Shown: in pieces, positions 1-5,906 of the stretch
Position numbering within the stretch: the stretch's first letter is position 1
Layout of the letters: each line of letters opens with the position of its first letter
Source: Promethearchaeota archaeon
Lineage (GTDB): Archaea > Asgardarchaeota > Lokiarchaeia > Sigynarchaeales > SOKP01
Direction: 5' to 3'
DNA length: 7,771 bases
Assembly (NCBI GenBank): GCA_030668025.1
Contig: DAOUUT010000180.1
Span: forward strand, 1-7,771
Notes under the pieces: model-generated
Told to the model about the DNA's origin: nothing
Databases searched by the model: none
What the model saw: the letters and a program-made list of their open reading frames with translations, nothing else
Position numbers and translations under genes: made by a program

Positions 1-1089
1 GAAGTCATGCTAAATAGAATTCATCTAGAAGAGGATCCCGCTAGGTTAGTACATAAAGGAAATATAGCAACTTCACCTTTCACTTTAGTGGATTATAATC
101 GCTCTGGTGTTTGCTTGATTGAAATTGTGTCCGAACCTGATATTGACTCCCCAGAAGAGGCAAGAGAATTTCTAAAACAATTAAAATCGATTGTTCAATA
201 TACGGGTATATCAGATTTAGACCTTCAAGGCTCCGTAAGAGTTGATGCAAATATTTCTATAAAAGGAAATGAACGTAGTGAAGTTAAAAATATCAATAGC
301 TTTAAAGAAGTTGAACGAGCATTAAGTTATGAAGTTGTAAGGCAAAAGAACGCACTTAAAAGAGGAAAAGTATTAATACAAGAAACTAGACACTGGGACG
401 ATAAAAGAAAAATCACGATATCATTACGATCAAAAGAATTTGAAGCAGATTACCGTTATTTCCCCGAACAAGATTTAGTTCCATTAGAAATAGACAATAT
501 TTTTATCCAGAAAGTTAAAGAAAAACTACCAGAAATGCCAAATGAAAGAGCCTTAAGGCTTCGCAGAGAATATATGCTGTCTGAATTTGATTCTGAGAAC
601 TTAGTTTTAGATAAAGAGATCGCAGATTTTTATGAAAGCGGTGCGAATTCAGATCCCTCATTTGGTTATGAGGAGTACAAACAGTATTGTAATTGGTTAA
701 TGAATAATATTTCTGGATGGTTAAACGAGAATAATACAACGATTAATAATACAAAACTTACTCCGAAACACTTAGTAGATTTAATCAAAAACATCAGAAA
801 CGGTAAAATTACAACAAAAATAGCAAAGACTTACATTGATGAAATTATGAAAGGGACATCAGTTTCTCAAATCATTAAAAAAAAGGGGAAAACGAGAATC
901 TATGATGAAAAAATCATTGAAAAGTTATGCAGAGATGTTATTGAAGAAAATCCAAATATCATTAAAGATTTTCGTAAGAACCTTAAAGCTTTAGAAGCTT
1001 TAATTGGTAGGGTTATGGCAAAAACCAAAGGACAAGTAGATCCTAAAATAACAAGAAAAATAATATTAGAATTACTAGATGAATCTTAA
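1..1089 (+). CDS. gatB: Asp/Glu-tRNA(Asn/Gln) amidotransferase subunit B, 5'-truncated by window edge
   Basis: GatB is the kinase and tRNA-binding subunit of GatCAB. It phosphorylates the misacylated Asp or Glu on tRNA so that ammonia from GatA can amidate it. The frame is open to base 1 (codons E-V precede the first Met at base 7), so that Met is internal. Roughly 110-120 N-terminal residues of a family protein of about 475 are missing. Counting from that Met, visible signatures are HLEED (6-10), VDYNRSG (28-34), EIVSEPD (39-45), the VEVKN-like EVKNINSF near 92-99, ETRHWD and DYRYFPEQD. Glu9 and Glu39 align with the Mg-binding acidic residues of bacterial GatB, by recalled alignment. A helical linker follows, then the C-terminal YqeY-like tRNA-binding domain ending in GRVMAKTKGQVDP. 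The five-residue insertion before LVDYN and the VERAL-type helix are archaeal in style. The RSKE...DYRYFPE segment separates it from GatE. In archaea that also carry GatDE, GatCAB usually makes Asn-tRNA. Confidence 0.95.
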   Translation, partial: EVMLNRIHLEEDPARLVHKGNIATSPFTLVDYNRSGVCLIEIVSEPDIDSPEEAREFLKQLKSIVQYTGISDLDLQGSVRVDANISIKGNERSEVKNINSFKEVERALSYEVVRQKNALKRGKVLIQETRHWDDKRKITISLRSKEFEADYRYFPEQDLVPLEIDNIFIQKVKEKLPEMPNERALRLRREYMLSEFDSENLVLDKEIADFYESGANSDPSFGYEEYKQYCNWLMNNISGWLNENNTTINNTKLTPKHLVDLIKNIRNGKITTKIAKTYIDEIMKGTSVSQIIKKKGKTRIYDEKIIEKLCRDVIEENPNIIKDFRKNLKALEALIGRVMAKTKGQVDPKITRKIILELLDES

Positions 1090-1105
1090 AAAATAGAAAA
1101 ATAAA
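1088..1105 (-). terminator. T-rich terminator of the Roadblock gene
   Basis: On the minus strand this stretch reads as a T-rich run (T-tracts of five and six) immediately after the Roadblock stop codon. It overlaps the end of the convergent gatB. Archaeal RNA polymerase terminates at oligo-T without needing a hairpin. No clear stem is seen, and there is no matching T-run for gatB on the plus strand. Confidence 0.45.
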
Positions 1106-1112
1106 TATGATG

Positions 1113-1469
1113 CTATTTAAGACTCTTAAGAGCATCTGCTGCTGCTGCTAACTTTAAATTAATGATACCTAGTTTTGCATCTGTAGTTGTAATTAAGGTT
1201 AATATACTTCCTCCAAATTCCGAAAATAGTATTTTTCCTTTAGCGCTTTCAATTATTGCGTTAAAAAATTGTCCTTGTTCAAGCTCCTTCGTTGCTCTTT
1301 GAGAGGCTTTAAGTATAAGAGTGACCATTGCTGCGACTGATTCTGGGTCGACCCAACCAGGTAATGCACTACCTTTTATTAAGCCAAATTTTTCGATTAT
1401 CGCAGCACCATATACACCCTTTATCGCTTTAAGGCTTTCTAGGATTTCCTTAATCCTTTCTTCACTCAT
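1113..1469 (-). CDS. Roadblock/LC7 domain protein
   Basis: This is a single-domain 118-aa Roadblock/LC7 (MglB-like) protein, cytosolic, with no signal or membrane segment. The fold order is visible: N-terminal helix (2-16), strand plus hairpin GVYGAAIIEKFGLIKGS (18-34), long helix after DPES (41-64), strands NAIIESAKGKILFSEF (70-85) and SILTLITTT (88-96), then LGIINLKL and a final Ala-rich helix (100-117). Members dimerise and act as scaffolds or GAP-like partners for small Ras-like GTPases. Asgard genomes carry many copies, often away from their GTPase, and none is encoded here. The start is supported by AAGTGA five bases upstream of ATG. It lies 134 bp downstream of the membrane acyltransferase on the same strand, but a T9 tract between them argues for separate transcripts. 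The specific partner is unknown. Confidence 0.88.
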   Translation of the reverse strand: MSEERIKEILESLKAIKGVYGAAIIEKFGLIKGSALPGWVDPESVAAMVTLILKASQRATKELEQGQFFNAIIESAKGKILFSEFGGSILTLITTTDAKLGIINLKLAAAADALKSLK

Positions 1470-1480
1470 TTAATTCACTT
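1470..1480 (-). promoter_or_regulatory. Shine-Dalgarno of the Roadblock gene
   Basis: On the minus strand AAGTGA (1480-1475) sits five bases before the ATG at 1469. It matches the 3' half of the archaeal consensus GGAGGTGATC, and the same sequence and spacing precede the SDR gene at 6851. It supports the chosen start. Confidence 0.6.
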
Positions 1481-1508
1481 TAGTTTAGTTTAAAAATTCA
1501 GAATTATT

Positions 1509-1547
1509 AGATTAATCTTGTTTTTGCTATTTAAGATTTAACGTTAA
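1509..1547. promoter_or_regulatory. Two 10-bp palindromes upstream of the Roadblock gene
   Basis: AGATTAATCT (1509-1518) and TTAACGTTAA (1538-1547) are each perfect 10-bp palindromes, with centres 29 bp apart. They lie 40-78 bp upstream of the Roadblock start. AATCTT (1514-1519) and AAGATT (1533-1538) also form an inverted repeat with a 13-nt loop. This arrangement could be a dimeric-regulator operator or an mRNA leader hairpin. Local AT richness makes chance palindromes fairly common, so the call is tentative. Confidence 0.3.
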
Positions 1548-1572
1548 TTAATAATAAAAATTTTGGAATTAG

Positions 1573-1581
1573 AAAAAAAAA
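1573..1581 (-). terminator. Oligo-T (T9) terminator of the membrane acyltransferase gene
   Basis: A run of nine A on the plus strand, hence T9 in the transcript, lies 23 bases past the stop codon of the acyltransferase gene. No stem precedes it, which fits archaeal intrinsic termination. It separates this gene from the downstream Roadblock gene. Confidence 0.55.
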
Positions 1582-1603
1582 GTTAATGAATAAGATTTAG
1601 AAA

Positions 1604-2635
1604 TTATAATTTTATTATTTTTCCCCACTTATCAAGTAATAATGCAATGAGCGTCATAACAATAACCATTATCGTGAAAATTAGAAAATCCATATCTAAA
1701 CCAATTAGATCACTTATTAAGAATTCCAGTACAACCGCAATAATATAGATTATAAATGGAGATTTTCCGTAACTATCTAAAATGAATATCGGTTTCTGGA
1801 CTTTCTTGTCAATACCAATAAAAAGAAACGATATTAAGATTGAGCCCCCTAAACTAATTAAAATATATGTTAAAGTTACTTGGCGTTTATTTGGATACCA
1901 TCCAGGTAATAACCAAAGTAATAGACCGCCTACAAGAGCAGTAATCCCTACAATTAAGTATATTTGATATTTCTTCTTATCAGGATAATCTTCACTTATA
2001 AATAATACTTCGCCTAAACAGGTTGCGAAAATCATAATAGCAGAAAACCCAAATATCGTACCAAGAATACCACCGTGAATAGAAGCAATAGCGTACTCTC
2101 TCCATCCACCATAAAAGAGCATAATTTGATAGAATATTAATAAAGCCGTAGCAATGAGAGCACGTCCCTTTGGTTTTAACCACAGAAAGGGTATCGTTAT
2201 TAATCCTACAAGTCCTAGCGTTGGTAAAACGTCCCAAATAATAATACCTTCAATTGTTATAAATTCTCCGTGATCGATTAGAATTACAAGTAATCCCAGA
2301 GCCAAGATTATCCCATAACGAATAATCATGTGAGTAACTGCCTTACTTACGCCATCTCTTTCTTTTCTGTGTAAAAAGGACAATGGCATGAGTAACCCCA
2401 TTATTAAAATAAAAGCAGGTGCGCCAATATCATAAAAGTTCATATATTCAACGGTTTTTTGATTAATGGGATGGGCTAAAAAGAATTGAGTAATTTCACT
2501 TCCAGTTCGAATAGCATAAGGTAGAAATTCAGTGATCACAAGTAGGATCATGATAAACCCTCGCGCATGATCGATCCAATAGTATCTTTTTCTTTGCAGC
2601 TGATCACCTTCAGTAATTAATTTCTCATCACTCAT
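1604..2635 (-). CDS. Multi-pass membrane acyltransferase, HGSNAT/YeiB (DUF1624/DUF5009)-like
   Basis: A 343-aa integral membrane protein with about ten predicted hydrophobic helices (roughly 24-41, 68-87, 103-120, 131-150, 159-176, 185-210, 225-245, 254-275, 286-307 and 313-336). The N-terminal IDHARGF (21-27) corresponds to the D-x-x-RG motif of heparan-alpha-glucosaminide N-acetyltransferase-like proteins. DIGAPAFILIMG (69-80) matches the second-helix motif, and DSYGKSPFIIY (287-297) the C-terminal G-x-(N/S)-P/A-x-x-x-Y segment. His55, just before DIGAP, may correspond to the catalytic His that receives acetyl from cytosolic acetyl-CoA in human HGSNAT; this is my alignment only. The family transfers acyl groups across the membrane to sugars or other polar acceptors, but the acceptor cannot be read here. 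No glycan-biosynthesis genes flank it. The 343-aa length and Lys-rich C-terminus look complete. A general acyltransferase-3-like protein is the main alternative. Confidence 0.7.
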   Translation of the reverse strand: MSDEKLITEGDQLQRKRYYWIDHARGFIMILLVITEFLPYAIRTGSEITQFFLAHPINQKTVEYMNFYDIGAPAFILIMGLLMPLSFLHRKERDGVSKAVTHMIIRYGIILALGLLVILIDHGEFITIEGIIIWDVLPTLGLVGLITIPFLWLKPKGRALIATALLIFYQIMLFYGGWREYAIASIHGGILGTIFGFSAIMIFATCLGEVLFISEDYPDKKKYQIYLIVGITALVGGLLLWLLPGWYPNKRQVTLTYILISLGGSILISFLFIGIDKKVQKPIFILDSYGKSPFIIYIIAVVLEFLISDLIGLDMDFLIFTIMVIVMTLIALLLDKWGKIIKL

Positions 2636-2768
2636 GTTTGATCATGGTTTTTTTTATTTTGTATAAAAATTAATTAGTAAAATATTTTAATAGATATTTA
2701 TGGTTTTATAATATTTAAGTGTAAAATTTTATCTTTACTTTTAAGTTGACTTTTAGGTGTTTTAAATA
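2636..2768. promoter_or_regulatory. Divergent promoter region between acyltransferase and GNAT genes
   Basis: A very AT-rich 133-bp spacer. For the minus gene, TTTTTATA (2669-2662) is a TATA-like box predicting transcription start near 2641, so a leader of only about 5-10 nt. For the plus gene, TTTTATAATA (2704-2713) predicts a start near 2735. A perfect 12-bp palindrome TAAAATATTTTA (2678-2689) lies between the two boxes and could be a shared operator. ACTTTTA is repeated at 2737 and 2749 (12-bp period). All positions are by eye. Confidence 0.45.
2755..2759 (+). promoter_or_regulatory. Shine-Dalgarno of the GNAT gene
   Basis: AGGTG lies nine bases before the ATG at 2769 and matches the core of the archaeal 16S-complementary sequence. 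It fixes the start and implies a leadered mRNA, unlike the divergent neighbour. Confidence 0.6.
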
Positions 2769-3911
2769 ATGGTAAATATTATTTATCGTCATTACAAAAA
2801 AGGCGATGACGGACAGATAGCAGATCTATTCAATCGAGCTTTCCAAATGAATGGAGTGGGCCTTGTTCGAACGTCTAAAGAGTGGAATTGGAGATATGTC
2901 AAGTCTCCATATTTTGAACCAGAGATGATTCAAATTGCTGAGGATGTTGAAAAAAATAAGATAGTGGGAGCAATTCACGTGAATTTAGTTGAAAACATTA
3001 TTTTCAATAGTAAGAATTACTTGATTGGAGATATCAACGATGTTTCATGTCATCCCGATTATACACGTAAAGGAATTGCTACTAATCTAATGGAAATGGC
3101 GATGAAATATATGAAAAAAAGAAATTGTGATCTTTCAATTTTAACAGCAGATTATAAGGGAATTGCTAGATCAAAGATTTACTTGAAATTTGGCTACATT
3201 GATGTTGATAGAGAACTTATGCTTATTAATTTTCCAAATTTATTTAAACTGTTTAAAGATCTTAAAAAATTTGCGTCGTTATTTCCAATTTTTTTTGTTA
3301 TTTCTTATTTTCCACGCTTTATTTATAGGATCCTTCTAAAATTAAACAAAAATTTTAAAAATATTTCTTACGAGATTGTTAAGAATAAGCATTTTGAATA
3401 CATGAACGCTGCTAACAAAATTATTAAACGATATTACACTGGTGTTTCGCCGTATGACAAAGATAAATTTACTTGGGCTCGAATAAATGTACCAGCAGAA
3501 AGACTCAAACCTACTTATATAATCATACGAAAAAAGAAAGAAATAATAGGTGGTGCCGTAATAACTCATAAAAACCTACATTCGTTTAAATTTGGTCTTA
3601 AAATTAGAATTGGGGTTGTTCACGAATTATTTTTAGATAAAACTCAATTTAAGAATAAGCGAGATTTGCATTTTGGATATATTTTTCTAATCGATAAGTT
3701 ATTAAAAGCCGCTACTAGAAGGAATATCGGAGTCTTGGTTTCTACTTCTTGTTATAGTGACATTGATCTAATTAAAGCATTAAGATCAATGGCATTTTTA
3801 AAATTTGGATCAGGAACGATTATGATGAAGAAACTAAACGAAGAAATAAAGAGTTTAAAGCCAAAAAAGCCAATATTTTTACCAACATATATATCTTTCG
3901 CGAATCCTTGA
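2769..3911 (+). CDS. Two-lobed GNAT family N-acetyltransferase
   Basis: This 380-aa protein has an N-terminal GNAT domain (about 1-152). It shows the acetyl-CoA pyrophosphate loop in motif A, VSCHPDYTRKGIATNLM (92-108, with R100-x-G102-x-A104), and motif B, ARSKIYLKFGY (133-143). Before these come EWNWRYVKSP (38-47) and KIVGAIHVNL (64-73). The C-terminal half (about 230-356) repeats the same order: FTWARINVP (234-242), EIIGGAVIT (258-266), VVHELFLD (283-290), then LIKALRSMAFLKFG (334-347). It lacks an R-x-x-G-x-A loop, so it looks like a degenerate second GNAT lobe. The layout recalls Eis-type acetyltransferases in general only. A hydrophobic Phe-rich segment (168-192) joins the lobes and might be a membrane or interface helix. 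Substrate is unknown, and amine acetyl transfer is the family reaction. It is AT-rich, stands alone, and is followed by a hairpin/T-tract. Confidence 0.78.
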   Translation: MVNIIYRHYKKGDDGQIADLFNRAFQMNGVGLVRTSKEWNWRYVKSPYFEPEMIQIAEDVEKNKIVGAIHVNLVENIIFNSKNYLIGDINDVSCHPDYTRKGIATNLMEMAMKYMKKRNCDLSILTADYKGIARSKIYLKFGYIDVDRELMLINFPNLFKLFKDLKKFASLFPIFFVISYFPRFIYRILLKLNKNFKNISYEIVKNKHFEYMNAANKIIKRYYTGVSPYDKDKFTWARINVPAERLKPTYIIIRKKKEIIGGAVITHKNLHSFKFGLKIRIGVVHELFLDKTQFKNKRDLHFGYIFLIDKLLKAATRRNIGVLVSTSCYSDIDLIKALRSMAFLKFGSGTIMMKKLNEEIKSLKPKKPIFLPTYISFANP

Positions 3912-3955
3912 AGTATCTTCAAGTAGAATGAAGATAGAAGCCTAATTCCTTTTTT
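3907..3955 (+). terminator. Hairpin plus T-tract after the GNAT gene
   Basis: CTTGAAG (3907-3913), a TAT loop and CTTCAAG (3917-3923) form a perfect 7-bp stem that includes the TGA stop codon at 3909-3911. A T6 run follows at 3950-3955. The 26-nt gap is too long for a bacterial intrinsic terminator, so the T-run alone probably ends transcription and the stem may protect the mRNA 3' end. Confidence 0.4.
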
Positions 3956-3960
3956 ATAAA
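3953..3960 (+). promoter_or_regulatory. TATA-like box of the amidohydrolase gene
   Basis: TTTATAAA lies about 43-50 bases upstream of the ATG at 4003. It predicts a transcript start near 3982 and a leader of about 20 nt. It overlaps the T-run that may terminate the preceding gene. Just before the ATG only a weak GGT (3995-3997) resembles a ribosome binding site. Confidence 0.35.
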
Positions 3961-4002
3961 TTAAAAATAAAAATTATTAATAAATAAACATTTTGGTAAT
4001 TT

Positions 4003-5430
4003 ATGTTTAGACAAGCTATTAAATGGGTAAAAGCTAACCAAGATTTATTGATTGATGTCAGCGATCAGATCTGGGGGTTTGCAGAGTTAGGTTTAAAAGA
4101 ATTTAAATCTTCAAAATTACTGGCAAAAACACTTGACGAAGCAGGTTTTGCAGTAAAAATGGGAGTTGCAGACATGCCAACTGCTTTTTACGCTGACTAT
4201 GGAGAAGGGAAGCCTGTCATCGGAATTTTAGGAGAATACGATGCCTTACCAGGGCTCAGTCAAAAAGCACAACCGTCTCGGGAAGTTTTAATAGAAGGTG
4301 ATCCCGGGCATGGTTGCGGTCATAATTTATTAGGAGTAGGTTCGTTAGGGGCTGTATTAGCAGTTAAAGAATCGATTGATTTGGGTAATGTAAAGGGAAC
4401 TATCCGTTATTATGGTTGTCCTGCAGAGGAAACTTTTAACGCAAAAGGTTATATGATACGAGAAGGATTGTTCGACGATGTGGATATAGCAATGACTTGG
4501 CATCCAGGAAATTTCAACATGCTAAATCTGATGACTTCTTTAGCGATAAACTCAGTAGTTTTCAAGTTTCACGGACGTACAGCTCATGCCGCGGGAGACC
4601 CCCAAAATGGAAGAAGTGCTTTAGACGCTGTTGAGTTAATGAATATAGGAGCTAATTTTATGCGAGAACATATGATTTCTGATGCAAGATTACATTATGT
4701 TATAACTCAAGGGGGCGATGCTCCAAATGTAGTGCCTGCTGAGGCAGAGGTGTATTATTTTGTACGCGCTCCAGAACGCCATCAAGTTGAAGAATTATAT
4801 GCTAGGCTTATTAACATAGCAAAAGGAGCGACCTTAATGACGGAGACAACGATGGAGGTCGATTTTTTAAGTGGTATGTATAACACAATGTATACGAAAG
4901 TAGTCAGCGATGTCATTTCAAACTCCATGAAAAAAGTTGGTACCCCTAGATTTAATAAAGATGATGTAGCTTTTGCTAATGAGCTAAAAAAGTCTATTCC
5001 AAAAAATTCACTTGAGGGATACTACAGACTCATACCCCCCGATATGATGGAATTTGCTAAAGCTATTTTAAGTCAACCTTTGAATAAAATCATAATTCCT
5101 CCAATGGGAAAAGGTAAGGTTATGCCAGGATCTACGGATGTAGCAGATGTTTCTTGGAAAGTACCTCTTGGAGAATTTGGGACCGCTTGTGAGATCATGG
5201 GATCTCCAGGGCATTCTTGGCAAAATGTAGCGACCTCCGGGATGAGTATCGGTCATAAAGGGATGTTAACGGCAGCTAAAATATTAGCTGTATCCGCCCT
5301 TGAATTCATGCAAAATCCAAATTTAGTTGAAAATGCGCTTAAGGAACACAATTTAGCACATAAGGATAAGCCATACAAATCACCACTTCCTGATGGATTA
5401 AAGCCGCCTTTCCACAGATTAAGTAATTAA
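4003..5430 (+). CDS. M20 family metallo-amidohydrolase, AbgB-like
   Basis: A 475-aa cytosolic protein of the M20/AbgB type (E. coli p-aminobenzoyl-glutamate hydrolase subunit B is 481 aa), so it is full length. Metal-site residues are present: GHGCGHN (102-108, Cys105 and His107), CPAEE (139-143, Glu142 and Glu143), WHPG (166-169, His167) and a late GSPGHSW (400-406, His404). FHGRTAHAAGDPQNGRSALDA (189-209) opens the lid/dimerisation domain, which runs to about 290, and STDVADVSW (377-385) is a further AbgB-like motif. The family hydrolyses amide bonds of N-acyl or aminoacyl compounds. The folate-breakdown substrate of E. coli AbgB is not implied, because no AbgA or AbgT partner is here. It seems monocistronic, with its own TATA-like box and two T9 tracts downstream. 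It is richer in GC than the adjacent GNAT and 93-aa genes. Confidence 0.9.
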   Translation: MFRQAIKWVKANQDLLIDVSDQIWGFAELGLKEFKSSKLLAKTLDEAGFAVKMGVADMPTAFYADYGEGKPVIGILGEYDALPGLSQKAQPSREVLIEGDPGHGCGHNLLGVGSLGAVLAVKESIDLGNVKGTIRYYGCPAEETFNAKGYMIREGLFDDVDIAMTWHPGNFNMLNLMTSLAINSVVFKFHGRTAHAAGDPQNGRSALDAVELMNIGANFMREHMISDARLHYVITQGGDAPNVVPAEAEVYYFVRAPERHQVEELYARLINIAKGATLMTETTMEVDFLSGMYNTMYTKVVSDVISNSMKKVGTPRFNKDDVAFANELKKSIPKNSLEGYYRLIPPDMMEFAKAILSQPLNKIIIPPMGKGKVMPGSTDVADVSWKVPLGEFGTACEIMGSPGHSWQNVATSGMSIGHKGMLTAAKILAVSALEFMQNPNLVENALKEHNLAHKDKPYKSPLPDGLKPPFHRLSN

Positions 5431-5432
5431 GC

Positions 5433-5467
5433 TTTTTTTTTGAACTAATTATTTATTCTTTTTTTTT
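5433..5467 (+). terminator. Double T9 terminator of the amidohydrolase gene
   Basis: Two runs of exactly nine T (5433-5441 and 5459-5467) begin two bases after the stop codon and are spaced 26 bp start to start. No stem precedes either. Tandem oligo-T tracts are the expected archaeal intrinsic termination signal. Confidence 0.65.
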
Positions 5468-5531
5468 CAATATCTTATAAGTTGAATCAAAAACTGGTCT
5501 CTCTAAGAGATTAATATCCTACTCTATTTTC

Positions 5532-5538
5532 TATATTA
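5532..5538 (+). promoter_or_regulatory. TATA-like box of the 93-aa protein gene
   Basis: TATATTA lies 25-31 bases before the ATG at 5564. This is the distance at which the transcript would start at or within a few bases of the start codon, giving a leaderless or near-leaderless mRNA. Only a weak AAGTG (5551-5555) resembles a ribosome binding site. Confidence 0.4.
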
Positions 5539-5563
5539 AGAATAAATAAAAAGTGTAAAAGAT

Positions 5564-5845
5564 ATGAGCAAAGTAATAAAATGGCAATATTCCGATTTTT
5601 TTGAACCAAGAAGAGACAAGCTTGTAAATATTCTACTTAGCGAGATAATTTTTTTAAAAAGTCATATAAAAAAATCAATTATTGGCAAAAAAACCCAATA
5701 CCTTGAAATCGCGTTGGACAAGTTAGAATATCTTCTAGATACTCTAAAAAAAAGCGATATCGATTTATCCGATAAAGATTTTGATAAAGTAGTAATGGTA
5801 ATCTATCATGTTTTTGAAGAGATTGCTAATAATCTGAATTGCTAA
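5564..5845 (+). CDS. Hypothetical 93-aa helical protein
   Basis: I do not recognise a family. The protein is Lys/Asp/Leu-rich, without signal peptide, membrane segment or Cys/His metal motif. The N-terminal KWQYSDFFEPRRDKL (6-20) is followed by what look like three amphipathic helices: LVNILLSEIIFLKSHIKKS (20-38), YLEIALDKLEYLLDTLKKS (46-64) and DKDFDKVVMVIYHVFEEIAN (70-89). A soluble helical bundle or small protein-interaction module is the likely shape. Support for its being real comes from a TATA-like box at the right distance, no competing long frame on either strand, and flanking T-tracts that isolate it as one unit. It is convergent with the SDR gene, with 61 bp between stops. It could be lineage-specific. 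Confidence 0.6.
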   Translation: MSKVIKWQYSDFFEPRRDKLVNILLSEIIFLKSHIKKSIIGKKTQYLEIALDKLEYLLDTLKKSDIDLSDKDFDKVVMVIYHVFEEIANNLNC

Positions 5846-5859
5846 TTATAAGTTAAGTG

Positions 5860-5868
5860 AAAAAAAAA
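5860..5868 (-). terminator. T9 terminator of the SDR gene
   Basis: Nine A on the plus strand (T9 in the minus transcript) lie 38 bases past the SDR stop, followed in that transcript by further short T-runs. There is no stem. On the plus strand the same block gives no T-run for the convergent 93-aa gene. Confidence 0.5.
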
Positions 5869-5906
5869 GAAAAATAAATAATAATACTTAAACAAATTTA
5901 TTCTCA

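Noticed and set aside
515..739. 74-codon open frame on the minus strand
   Set aside because: It lies wholly inside gatB, whose C-terminal domain is clear. No ribosome binding site or family resemblance.
1782..2237. Open frames of 61 and 81 codons on the plus and minus strands
   Set aside because: Both lie inside the acyltransferase gene in other frames, with implausible composition (Trp/Tyr/Cys-rich in the second).
2628..2645. Five-codon upstream frame (MIKHE) overlapping the acyltransferase start
   Set aside because: Could be read as a regulatory leader peptide, but it has no ribosome binding site and the predicted transcript begins at about the same place. Probably chance.
3342..3569. 75-codon open frame on the minus strand
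   Set aside because: Antisense to the GNAT gene; Phe/Tyr/Ser-rich translation typical of antisense AT-rich DNA.
5068..5256. 62-codon open frame on the minus strand
   Set aside because: Antisense to the amidohydrolase metal-site region, with no start signal.
5498..5510. TCTCT-CTA-AGAGA hairpin upstream of the 93-aa gene
   Set aside because: Only a 5-bp stem, no T-tract after it and upstream of the TATA-like box, so neither a terminator nor a leader structure.
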